A stretch of 64,000 nt of DNA from Eriocheir sinensis (Eukaryota > Arthropoda > Malacostraca > Decapoda > Varunidae): positions 10,636,253 to 10,700,252 of the forward strand of contig NC_066522.1 in NCBI RefSeq assembly GCF_024679095.1, read 5' to 3'. The stretch's first letter is position 1. Each line of letters starts with the position of its first letter. The translations under genes and the position numbers were made by a program. Below the pieces are notes generated by a model. The model ran no database searches. It was not told the DNA's origin and saw only the letters and a program-made list of their open reading frames with translations. This document shows, one piece after another, positions 1 to 26,354 of this stretch.

Positions 1-58
1 TGATTACTTGATGAGAGAAACTAAGTGAAGATTGTTCTAATAAATGCTCAACATATAC

Positions 59-14669
<14,611 letters not shown>

Positions 14670-14999
14670 CTGAAAAGGTAGGCTATCTAACCCTAAACTT
14701 GCTACCAAATCCATGCAGTTGCAAGGGAGTATAACGCAGAAAAAGTGTCATTAATCCATTGAAATGATGGATTGAAGATGGTGTAGCTACCTCTTCAGTC
14801 GACTGAGCAGAGCTGGCTTAAAATCCCATCTGGGCTGGTCGCGGGTTCTCTGCCCGAGCTAGATATATTTCTAATGTGATTAATAACTGGTTTACACTCA
14901 GTCCTACGGTTTTCCGGGAAGTTGGTAGATGACACTTATGACAACAGAAGTGCTTCGGAAATCCCACAGAGTTTCGAGACAATGAGATAACGTGTATTT

Positions 15000-16260
15000 C
15001 AGAAGATTCCAGATTCCCCCGTGGAAGTAGCAGGATTGGAGTTAGTGACTGATTACCTCTAATGGAAGATGCTACATGTAAGGTGGGCTCACAGATAGTA
15101 CAGTCGGCATTACAAGACACTTTCGCTTCTCACATCAATTATTTATAAAGATCAAAGAGAGGATTAATCGGGTTCTAATGAGTGTTTCTTTAGGTTTGCG
15201 GTACAGAAGAAGGGTTAGACTACCACCAGGATCATAAAACTGCTCCTGGAAATGCCCGAAACTCATACGAAAGCCTTGTCAATTATGCGTACAATTATGC
15301 CTCCTTGGATGGGCCGGTGTTGCGACAAATACCTCCTCGCAGAAGTATGTTGCTCTGCTGTCCACTACGTATGCGCACTAGGAAATAGTGACTATGCAAA
15401 GCAGCAGGAAAACATTAATTGCCCTGATTTTGTTCTAGTTTACATACATAATGCAGAGAAGTAGTAAACGAGTCAGTGTACCTCGACAATAAATTAAGCA
15501 GACAACCATTTAAATGTAGTTTAATTCGTGTGTAATGTGCATCATGATTAGTGATTAGCTTTTGGATGGGAGATTGTATTTAGGAATGTGTACGTATTTT
15601 TAGAGATTTGTAGCTTTGGAGGTCAAAGGATATAAATTATACGGTGTATGGATGTGATTTTGTGACAGATAAGGCCGGAATCCTCCCAAAGAGGGGGCAA
15701 AAAAGGAGCGTAATATTTGAACTTCAAAATTTCATTGATATTTTACCCTCAGATGAAATATATATTTTAGCAAGCAAGTCCTATATTATAGTAGAAGAAA
15801 CATGGCGCCACATAAACGTAAAAAAAAAAGGCAGCTGTGTGACGCTGTATCCTGCTGGCACACAGGCTGAGACACGCAGCCTCGACGGGGGGGAGGGAGA
15901 GTGACTGGAAAACGCTTACTTCTGTTATTATGATGAGAAATATCGTTGCATTAATGATTTTAAAGGAGTAGATTTTAAATTCGATATCATGAAAATTATC
16001 ATCGTTATTATTATTTTTGTCTGCAGAAAGGTAAATAAAAGTTTAGTTTAGCCCGGCGACCCCTGCGCGTGAGTGTGTGTGTGTGTGTTTGAATGCGGGG
16101 CGGCGGCGGCAGGCCCTCAGAGGCGGCGCTTGGTGATGATTTTATAGCAGACAGGAAGCAAGCACACGCTGGTAAAGTAAGGAAACAAGTCAGACACTTC
16201 TCACTCATAGTTACAAGTGGCAGGTATGCAAAACTAGTGCCAGGCATACACTTTATTCGG
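15000..16260. promoter_or_regulatory. Probable divergent promoter region between the unidentified gene and GCNA
   Basis: The region separates the most upstream recognised minus-strand exon from a candidate non-coding first exon of GCNA. It holds a GC-rich CpG-bearing patch (16048-16135, including GGGCGGCGGCGG), unlike the AT-rich surroundings. A consensus donor GTAAGT at 16260-16265 could end GCNA exon 1. No TATA box is convincing. 15317-15352 is a small fragment of the LINE family found at 16720-16758. Confidence 0.35.
16100..16259 (+). other. Candidate 5' non-coding exon of GCNA (start unknown)
   Basis: GC-rich sequence ending at ATTCG/GTAAGT. The first translated exon (19489) begins only three bases before its ATG, so an upstream untranslated exon is required, and this is the best donor seen in the GC-rich interval. 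Confidence 0.35.
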
Positions 16261-16411
16261 TAAGTTTATCCTTCCTCAGTTGTGTTGCTTTGCCTGTTGG
16301 CCTCCTTGTTCTCCTGTTGGTCTGTTCCGCTTTGTATCGCTTCTTAGGCCCTCCTTGGTACTTCTTCACACTTAGACACTTCACTACGCTCTCTTAGTTA
16401 CTTCATTGTGC

Positions 16412-18350
16412 ACTCATTTTCATTTCATTTCATTTCGAGGGGACCCGCAGAGGGTCACTCTCGGGTGGCATGATATGCGGGGGTCGTGCGGGGGATTCAA
16501 GGGGCCAGGACAGGATTAGGATGAGGAAAGGTATTGGGACATGGTGAAGGGCCAGGATTAGGGAGATAATGATTGATGATCCTATTCCTAAATGTGTCAA
16601 AAGTGGGACTATTAACTACCTACATGAGATGGGAGATGATTCCACTCTCGGGTGCTGCGGGGAAATAATGAGGATAATATTCACGAAAGTGTAGCATTCC
16701 TCTGGCGGCGGTCCAGCTGGTGTTGCGAGACATACCTCCTCACAGAAATAAGTCGCATATACATGGGGGGCTCCAGGGAGGTGGTTAGGAGGTTATGTAA
16801 AGTTCGGTTGGAGTAGTTTAAATATGCTCCCCCCACCCCAAACCCTCGATTTCCCACAGGTGTCCAAGTTGAACCTCTCTGCGAGCTATTTTGCGCTGCG
16901 GCGGTGGGTCCACAAAAAGCGTTGAAAAGTCAATCATTTAGTGATTTCCGGAGAAAAACACTATCTCCATGATAAACAGCATCATATTTTGTTTGAAATA
17001 AGTGGTCAGCATCTCAAAATTAGTAAGCTACACTTTCATGAATATTCCCCAAGAATGAATATTTGAATATACTAGTGTTAGTTGGGTAAGTGTGGTATTT
17101 AAGGTTGTAGCTGCCTCTAGTGGATCGTGCAGTTGTTGGGTGTAAATAAGTGTCTGTTTATGTCTACTAAATTGTTTGTGATTTTATATAGCATTTGTTG
17201 TCTGTGTATTTGTCTTCACGTTGTTAATGGGTCTAGTTTTATGTCATGTTTAAGCAAAGTGACTGATGTGGTGTGTCTGTAATAACGTCTGGCCCATCTT
17301 GCAGCTTTGTTTTGTATGGCCTCTAATTTATTTATGTTATTGTTAGTGTGTGGGTCCCAGACGGTGTCACAATATTCTATGTGTGGCCGAACGAGTGTCT
17401 TATATGCAAGAATTTTGCTAAGGTTCCTACGTAGGAACCCCAGGGCTCTGTGAGCTTTGACCCTGATGCTGCTCACGTGTGTGTTCCACCGCATGTCTGC
17501 TGAGATGTGTATGCCCAAGTATTTGTGTGAAGAGACAGTGTTCAGGTTTGTGTCATGGAGTTTGTAAATGAAGGGAATAGGTTTGTTAGTACGGGTGAAA
17601 CGGATGTGATGGCATTTATCTGGTCTAAACATCATCTGCCACTTGGCTTCCCAGTCTTCAAGTGCAGCTAAATCGCCCTGTAGTCTAAGACTGTCATCCC
17701 TATCTAAAATGGGTCAATACTCTAAGCCGTCATCTGCAAAAAGTCTAGTAGTAAAGGTAAGTGATAGTGGGAGATCATTAATGTAGGAAAGGAAAAGAAG
17801 GGGGGCCCAAGACGGTGCCTTGAGGTACGGTACCCCAGAAGTTACAGGAATAGATGAGAATTGACTACCATCAAGAACAACTCATTGCTTGCGGGTAGTC
17901 AAAAACGTGGTAATCCAGTTAGAAAGTTGTCCTCGTATGCCATAGAATTCTAATTTAGCTAACAGTCTTTGGTGGGGAACTTTGTCGAAGGCCTTGGCAA
18001 AGTCAAGTATTATGGCGTCAACTTGTCTAATTTTGGGGCTGTTAAAGGACTGCAAAATGTCATGTGTGGTCACAAGTAATTGAGTCTCGCATGAACGTTT
18101 GGGCCGAAAGCCGTGCTGATTGTCAGTCAGTATGTTTTGCCTATCAAAGTGGTCCATTATATGTCTATGAATTATATGTTTTAAAATTTTGCAGCAAACT
18201 GAGGTTAGCGAAATAGGTCTATAATTAGCAGGGAGGGTTCTCTCTCCGGATTTAAAAGTTGTTGTCACATTTGCCAAAAGCCAGTCCTGAGGGATTTCTC
18301 TGGTTTTTAATGTCTGTGAGAATATAACCTGCAGGATAGGTGCAAGACAG
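16412..18350 (-). mobile_element. CR1/jockey-like LINE, minus strand, in GCNA intron 1
   Basis: Reading leftward from 18350: ANYRPISLTSVCCKILKHIIH, ILTDNQHGFRPKRSCETQLL, IILDFAKAFDKVPHQRLL, a palm block near 17750 with LFADDG, YLGIHISADMRWNTHVS, LVRPHIEYCDTVWDPHT, and a final WNHLP-type segment around 16600. The 3' end is a short (GAAAT)n tail at about 16412-16440. It is interrupted by stops (for example at 17700-17880). Same family as 19625-21460 on the other strand. Confidence 0.85.
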
Positions 18351-18364
18351 ACATGGGGCGATTA

Positions 18365-18683
18365 CTTATCCCACACTAATGACTCTACTTTGCAATACTC
18401 AACATTTTTCAGCGAAAGCCTTCACAGCATAAATTATATAACTTAAGTTTGAATGCCAATGTTACCACTCTATCTTCTGCCAATATTTTCATGTTAACTA
18501 ATTTTCTAAATTTGCTAATGGCATGCCTGCCCTTTTCAAGAGTGGAATGTTATGACTTCTCTCCAACCGAATCTGGCCCTCTCAGCTATTCTTACAGCCT
18601 TCTGATAGCAGGAACAGTGCTTTTGCATGTTTTTTATTTGATTTTTGCACCTTGAGCTGCCTCCTCTGCTGTATTGAAAATAA
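18365..18683 (+). mobile_element. Degenerate jockey-like LINE fragment
   Basis: Begins at sequence equivalent to the YADD region of the 11858-13937 copy (TGATGACTCcACTcTGC) and then jumps to its 3' end (CTATCTTCT...AATATTTTCA...GCATGCCTCCC; CTTGAGC.GCCTCCTcTGCTGTA). An internally deleted third copy. Confidence 0.65.
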
Positions 18684-18769
18684 TAACACCCAAGGAATAG
18701 ATTCATATTGCTGCTATGGTAGCTGGTACAGAAATGGAAAATATATCATATCAGTAAAGGGGCATACAC

Positions 18770-19045
18770 TATAACTGCATGTGGCCTCGGTGTTCATATG
18801 TCACATTAGCCCTTGCACCTTTGGTGGGAAATAGCCCATTACCCCGGAACACAGGGTCAGTGTGAGTGTGACGTCTAGGCTACCACAGTTACCTTCCTCA
18901 GATTTCTCCAGATACTCATTTATTAAGCAGCCCAAAAGGGAGGCTGAACAGCTGGGTGAGCTGTGTTCTAATTGTCTTCACTGAAATTTGAACCCATGTC
19001 TGCCAAATGCCAATTTGTAGCTAGGCATGGTAGCCACTTTACAGA
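18770..19045 (-). mobile_element. tRNA-derived SINE, family C, full-length
   Basis: On the minus strand the head carries a decayed tRNA-like region (a TGGCTACCATGCC A-box remnant and a GGGTTCAAAT B-box-like segment around 18980-19010). The body matches 57627-57770, and the two halves at 62490-62565 and 63025-63200. Confidence 0.6.
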
Positions 19046-19488
19046 GGTACAGATTGAGTGTTTATTTGGAAATGGCATTCTACCATCCTTTATGATAAAA
19101 TTACATATTACATAATTCTTATAAAGTTAATGGTTGAAAAAGTGATCATGCAAAAATAGTTTAAACATTTCTATTCATCTGCACAAAGATCATTGAATAA
19201 AATATGATAATGACCTCTTCAGTCTTGCTGATAATGTACAATCCACATGCAATCTTTTTGGACTTCATTTTCTTTTCTTTTTGTTTTGTAAGGCAAAAAA
19301 AAAGCTGTTCTCATCTAGATGCCATTTTCTTGACAGACAAGGAGTTGTCTGTGGTAGCAAGAGTTGCTTGTATAAATGTGCAGCAACCTGTACAGGTAAC
19401 CAATTACTGCAACCAGTTGCCTTGTGTGAAAGCACCCTTAATGCAATGCTTTCTTGTATATATTGACAGAACCTTCCCTTCCATACAG

Positions 19489-19618
19489 GTCATGGCGTCA
19501 AGAGAATCAAGTGGAAACTCAACTCGCCTCTCACTTGATATAGCAAACCTCCCTCTCATCCCTTTTGGCATGAGACCTCATGCATCACCCAAGAAACTCA
19601 CTCCTCAAGCTACCAACC
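19489..19618 (+). CDS. GCNA: GCNA first coding exon
   Basis: Acceptor ccatacag, ATG three bases later (19492), 42 codons beginning MASRESSGNSTRLSLDIANL, donor gtaagt, one base left over. The next exon opens with GC, completing an Arg codon. Confidence 0.85.
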
Positions 19619-21842
19619 GTAAGTGATGTAGGGTTTCTGCAGACAGTTTTTTCAAATTTAGTGATATCTAGGAACCTCGCAGACACCGTAAGAAATAACA
19701 AAAGAAACTTTTTAAAATTCTTTAAGACATGCAAACACAACACTTACACGATTACATCAGTGAAAGACAACACTAACACATTAATAACCAGCCCACAACA
19801 CAAAGCAAAAATAATCAACACAAAGTTCCAATTGGTGTACACACAAGAACACAACCTGACACCAAACATGTCACACAGCCCCTTCCCCCCGATAGCCCCC
19901 CTTGACAATACGACTAACAGAATACAAATATTACTGAAAGGACTTAACAGAACTAAATCCACTGGCCCCGACAACATTCCCGCCTTCATCCTTGAATCCT
20001 TTGCCCCCATCCTTCAGGCCATATACACCCAGTCTCTATCATCCACCTCATTACCCTCTGACTGGCTTTTGGCAAACATTAATCCATTGTTCAAGATAGG
20101 TGACCAGACTGACCCAGCCAATTATCGACCCATTTCACTAACATCAATTCCATGTAAAATTTTTGAACACATAATACATTAACACATAATGAATCACCTT
20201 GACACAAACAACATCCTTACTGACTCACAACACGGCTTTCGACCCAAACGCTCATGTGAATCGCAACTCATTACTACATTTCATGACATTACAAGGCTAC
20301 TCGACTGACGTGACATTAAACAAGTTGACACTTTTGTTTTAGATTTTGCCAAAACCTTTGACAAAGTCCCGCACAAAAGACTGACATTAAAATTGAAATA
20401 CTACCGGTACGGTATTTCAGGACTTATTCTTCACTGGATCACTGCATTTCTCACTAACAGAACTCAACGCGTTCTTCTTGACGGATCTTCATCTGACACT
20501 GTCCCTGTTTCCTCAGGTGTCCCACAAGGCACCATTCTAGGTCCCCTTCTTTTCCTCCTGTACATTAACGATCTTCCACTCTCAACACCTAACTCTTCCA
20601 CTAGACTATTTGCCAACAATAGTTTGCTATTTAGACCAGTAAAGACTACTGACGACTGCAGACTGCTACAACAAGACTTGGACGCATTCGAGCAGTGGAA
20701 GCGCACCTGGCAGATGCAGTTTCGACCAGACAAATGTAAACTGTTAAGATTCACCAGAGCTCACAACCCCATCCATCACACTTACACTCTCCATAATTCA
20801 GAACTAGAATCAGTCCAAACACACAAGTATCTTGGTGTCCACCTCTCCACTAACCTAAAGCTCAACACACACAGACCACATCAATGCCACAGCCAACCGA
20901 ACGCTGGGGTTCCTGATGAGGAATCTACATAACTGCACACCTGACATTAAACACAGCTTATGACACACTTGTGAGACCAACACTGGAATACTGCTCCATG
21001 GTGTGGGATCCTTACACACACAGAAACATTGATAGGTTAGAACAAATCAACACCAAGGCGGCTAGGTTCATTACAAACAATTACACTCGAACGCTGAATG
21101 CTGGAATCACAACACGGATCAAACAACAGATAAACATGGAACCTCTTCACTTACGCAGACAAGCACACAGACTTACACTCATGTACAAGATCACAAACAG
21201 TCACATTGACATTGACCCACATACTACATACTTACACAACGCAAACAGTCAACGTACTCGTAACACACACATCCATAAATACCAAACATATCACACCAAC
21301 ACTGACGCATACAAGCACTCATACTTTCCACGCACTATACGTGACTGGAACAGCCTCCCTCAACAGACTTTAGACTGCGGTACAATAGACTCATTCAGAA
21401 AACAAATACACATTCACTTGTCACCACAACACACAAACACTAAGAATTACACTTGATTCACTTCCCTCCCCTGCACACTTGGCTCCCTTTCCCCCAACAG
21501 CAAACCCAAATATGCGTGTTATGCACCTGAAAGATGCCCTGCGCATTATTATCCAGATTCAGATCCATAGAACTTGAGCACATTTGGTCTCCCTATTCCC
21601 AGTGAGGGCATTCTGGGGAGGTTTGGGTCTTTAAACCATGTTAGGAGTATTTTATTGTATAAAACAGTGCTCACAGTACTCAAAGAATTTCACTTCACAG
21701 AGTCATGTTTTCTATTTTGTATTCCCCTATCCATGGCATTGATGTCCTGTTGCTGTTAGGATGGTTATGTTTATCACTTGAGATGTGATGTAGACCATTT
21801 CTAGCCTTTTGTAGCAGATGTTTACATAAGACAATTTTATAA

Positions 21843-21873
<31 letters not shown>

Positions 21874-24800
21874 TTACAAATAATATTTCAGACATCACTA
21901 AACCAAAGTGAGTTACTAAAACTACATAGGGAAAATAGTTCCTCTGTACACAAATGGCATTAGGTAATACCCATTGAACTACAGAAGATTTTCACTTACC
22001 AATGTTGTAAGCAGAATAATGGAAAAACATAATTAGAAAAATATCTGTAGAACACTTGGAACAGTATGAAATGTTATCAAAATGGGATTTTTGGGTTTAA
22101 AAGAGAAAAATCATGTGTATCAAATTTCCTTTGTTACTATGAATGATCAGAATTCCGTACAATATTTGTGTAACCCTATTGGGAGATTTTTTTGTTTCCA
22201 TCAGTTTCTTCAAAGTACTTATTCTCTTTCAGGCTTCAACAAACTTTCTCGTAGAAGAGCCAAACATCCTCAAGTAGGTAGTGGAGATGCTGGACACCAC
22301 AGAGAAAACAAGGAAAACATTGGCGGGGCAAGCAGTGGCCAATGCAGTAAGGGGTGGTCTGCAATTGAGTCCAGAGTCACAGGTCTCCACACTGTGCCAG
22401 AGAATGAGGACCCCCCTGAACCCAGCAGCACACAAAAACAAAGGAAAGCAGCGTCTCCCCTCAGCAGAAAGTTTCCGGTGACTGGAAGTCTTAGACCAAA
22501 CACTGATTCACCATTTGTAGACAGTGCTCAGGATACACAACATGCACTTAAAAGGTCCAGTGGGCAGAGAGACAGTATTTACACCGATGTTGATGATGGC
22601 AGCTTCATAGAGTTTTATCATGGCAAGGAGAAAGGACAGCAAGTGCCTCACCAGCCAGATGACTCAACCAGAAAGATGCCTCTTCTTTATTATACATGTG
22701 AAAGTGACAATGACACCCAGTACTCAACGTCATCCAAAACAAAGAATGCCCTAGTGGGCTTCCATAAGTACTTGGACAAGCTGAGATTAGAAAGAGATCT
22801 GAGAAACATACATGAAGAGGATAGAACTGAAGAGGTGGGACTACGAAACCGGTTGGACATGTACGATGAAACAATCATTACCTGCAGTGCTGATATACGA
22901 AAGTATTTCTGTAAACCTCCTGCTGCAGATGCTATCAACAGCACTGTGATAGATAAGTTGCCCCATACAGGAAAGACAACTCTACCTTGTGCATTTTCTG
23001 AAATATCAACACTGACTGTTAACCCTGAGGTAGTCTTAGGTTCTGATTCTCAATCTCGGTCAAAGCAGCCAAAAATATTAGGTAATGCCAAACAGCAGAC
23101 AGTTATATTATCTGAATCATCTGATGAAGGAGAGTCACATCCCACTGAAAGGGGTGCAGGTGTGAAAGTTACTCCCATAGGCAGTAATGTAAAGAAACCT
23201 CCACAAAGTGTTGGTAATATTGGTATTGTCAAGGATATTCCTATGTTTGTTATGGGGGGCCAGGCCAGAGCACCCTGCCCTCCACCATCACCCAAGGTGA
23301 TTGTTGCTATGCATGAAGAATGGCCATCATTGGTGAGTGAGGATGTCAGCATTATTAGTAACAGTGTTGCTATGCCTAGAAAATTTCCATCTGTGGTGAG
23401 TGAAGATGTCAGCATTATTGGTAAAACTCTTGAGTCACTTCCACAGAAAAGTAGTGCATCAAAGATTCCAAGGACTGTAGGTGTGGCAACCTCACCCATA
23501 AGAGGGGCAAAAGTGCCCTTGGTATGTGAAGATAAGAAAAAGGATGAGGAGAACAGAGGTGATGTTGGTCATGTCCCTCTTGAATGGAGATTTGCACCAA
23601 GCAAGGATGGAGATGCACAAACAACAGGTCAGACAAAGTTTCCTGTTCACAAGTGGATCATGACAAGCCCTTTCAAAGAGAGCTCATTTGATTCATCTTT
23701 CCTGCAGAGAAAAGAAGATTCTTTCATCAGTGAGTCACCTAGTCAGCCTAAATTATGTTATGGAAATGAGAAAGTCATGTCCCACACAAGAAAATTTAAT
23801 AGTGAACCCTTGATATTTTCTGATCCCAGTAAACAAGGCAAAAGTCCTCAGGCCATCAATAAAAATTGTGACCCTTCACTTCCCAAAGAAGTCACTCATA
23901 TCAGTCCTTCTAGTGAGAGCTCTGAATGCGAGTTCTCAATCAAGCGAACGGCAGCAAAAGAAAGGGTGATTCTATCTTCTTCTGATGAATTAGAAGAAAA
24001 TAAAAGGAATGGGATGTTTGTTACACAAAGAAAAAAGAAAAAACACTCAAAAAATGTCACTTCATCATTTAAAAAAAAATACATTGAAGCTTCAGATGAA
24101 GAAGGAGAATCCCTCTGTCTTCGACTCTCCAAAAGTCAGAATGAAACCAGTGAAGCTTCAGGGAAGACCATACAGACCATTGGGAGAGTAGCTGAGTCTC
24201 CAGACAATAGAGTCAACAGGCCCAGTGATCCCCCCACCCAGACTCTCCAGAAATTTAAAAAATCACCCCCGAGAAGAAGAAGTAAATCAGATTCAGATAG
24301 CTTCGTGAGTATGGAGAATTTGCCAGATAACTCTCCTTGTCTTGACAAGTTAGTGCCAGATACCAAGGTGCATCACTCTGACTCTGTAGAATCTCTCGCC
24401 TTACCACCTCCCAAGGCAGGATCTCCACAGCATCTTTATGATAGTGATGGGCCCTTGGATTTAAGTCTGATAAGGAAAGAACTAGACAGCCTTTATAGTT
24501 CTGAGTGGAGGAAAAATGAGGAGGCCATCTTCAAAACAGTCTCAAGAGAAGGAAAGCAAAGGAGTAGAGTCACTAATTCTGAGAAATCTATTGAGGGTCG
24601 AAGAAGAAGTAGATCATGTCCCAGACTCAGTTCAGAAACTGATGAGAAGGAGAGAGAGAATAGCTTTGTCTACCAAGTACCGGTAAGTGAAACTTATGGT
24701 GATGAAGAAAGTGTGAAAAGCAACTGTAGTAAAGACACAGATGGAAGCAGTGAAAATAGTAGATCATGTGTTCCATATAAAGATGAAGGAACTGCAAAGA

Positions 24801-26318
24801 CCCCAGTCAGCTCACGTGGCAGTCCTGAAGATGACAGCTTTGAGGAGTACCTAAAAAAAGTTAGGTCCACTAAAAAAGAAATACAGCAGAAGATTGATTT
24901 TTCCTCTGAGGATGAGGATAAATATGAGTCAAGCTTCATCAATGATGAAAGTGATGAGAGTTACAGCCTTCCTCAGGTGCCCCTGAACCCCTACAAGAGT
25001 CCCCCAGAAAACCAAGGCACCCCAAGGTCCAAAGTCAGCATTCCCAAGATTAAGGAGAGAGACAGACGAAGAGAGAGGCATCACAGTAATGAAGACATCA
25101 GACCAGTTTCTTCGAGTGGAAACGAGAAGACTCCTCGGATTGGTCCTGAGGACAGCTTTGAAGAGTACCTAAAAAAAGTAAGGTCTCTGACACAAAAAAA
25201 GAAGAAACAACAAAAAATTACATGCTCCTCTGAGGATGAGGACTCTTATGAATCTAGCTTTATCAATGATGATTCTGATGATGAGAGCTACAGCCTTCCC
25301 AAAGTGATTCAGAAGCCTCAAGGAAATTTGCCAGAAGACAAAAATAGTATTTTCAAAAGCAAGGGTAGAGTTACCACAAGACCCAACACTGACAAAAGAG
25401 TCATTAACATGTGGCATAATTCTCCCACCATTAACCAGATCTCTGACTCTGACTCAAGTGAGTCTAAAGAATTTACAGAAAACAGTAAAAAGATCACCCC
25501 TCAAAAAACATATAGAAACAAAGTTTTACCCAAAACTGAAGGTTATTGCCGACGTGCCAAAGGGTATGGTACTAGCCAGGTCTCTCCAAGGTTGTCGTTT
25601 CTGGCATCTCTCTCCTCTAATGTAAACATCATACAATGCCACCCAGAGGCCTTATCATATGTTAAAAACTTCAAAAAGAAAAAAGAGGAGCTCGTCAAAA
25701 AATTGTACAACTTCTATAATACTCATGTGTTTGATTGCAAGCTCCCATCATCAATGAATATTGCATGGAATGCCAGACTGACAAAGACAGCTGGGTATTG
25801 TTATTACCAGATCAATGGGTCCAGTGAAACAAGGAGAGGAAGTAGAATTGAACTGTCTACCAAAGTGATTGACAGCCCAGAGAGGTTGCGGGACACACTT
25901 ATCCATGAACTGTGCCATGCTGCTGCCTGGATCATCTCTGGATACAAGGATGGCCATGGACCACTGTGGAAGGCATGGGCAGCAAAGGCCAGGGCTGTTT
26001 TTCCTGAGTTGCCAGCAATCAGCAGGTGCCACTCCTATCAGATCCAGTGTAAATACACTTACCGCTGCACTCGCTGCTCATACAGGTGAGTCACTCATTC
26101 CTTTCCTTTCATTTTCTTTTCAAATTGTGAAAATGCAGTGCAGTTACATATAAGTGTTATTTTGATTGATATTTTATCACTTGGAGGAAGCAGTTTAATG
26201 TCATTACCTTGTGCTTTGTATTAATTCATACACAATAGAGAAAAAAATCTTTAAAAATCTAAAACTGCAAAATCACCATGCAGTAAAGTATATACTGAAC
26301 CCTGTGTTTAACTTTTTT

Positions 26319-26354
<36 letters not shown>

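Noticed and set aside
22082..22232. Upstream extension of the large GCNA open frame starting at 22082
   Set aside because: A strong acceptor at 22231-22232 and phase agreement with exon 19489-19618 show that this part is intron.
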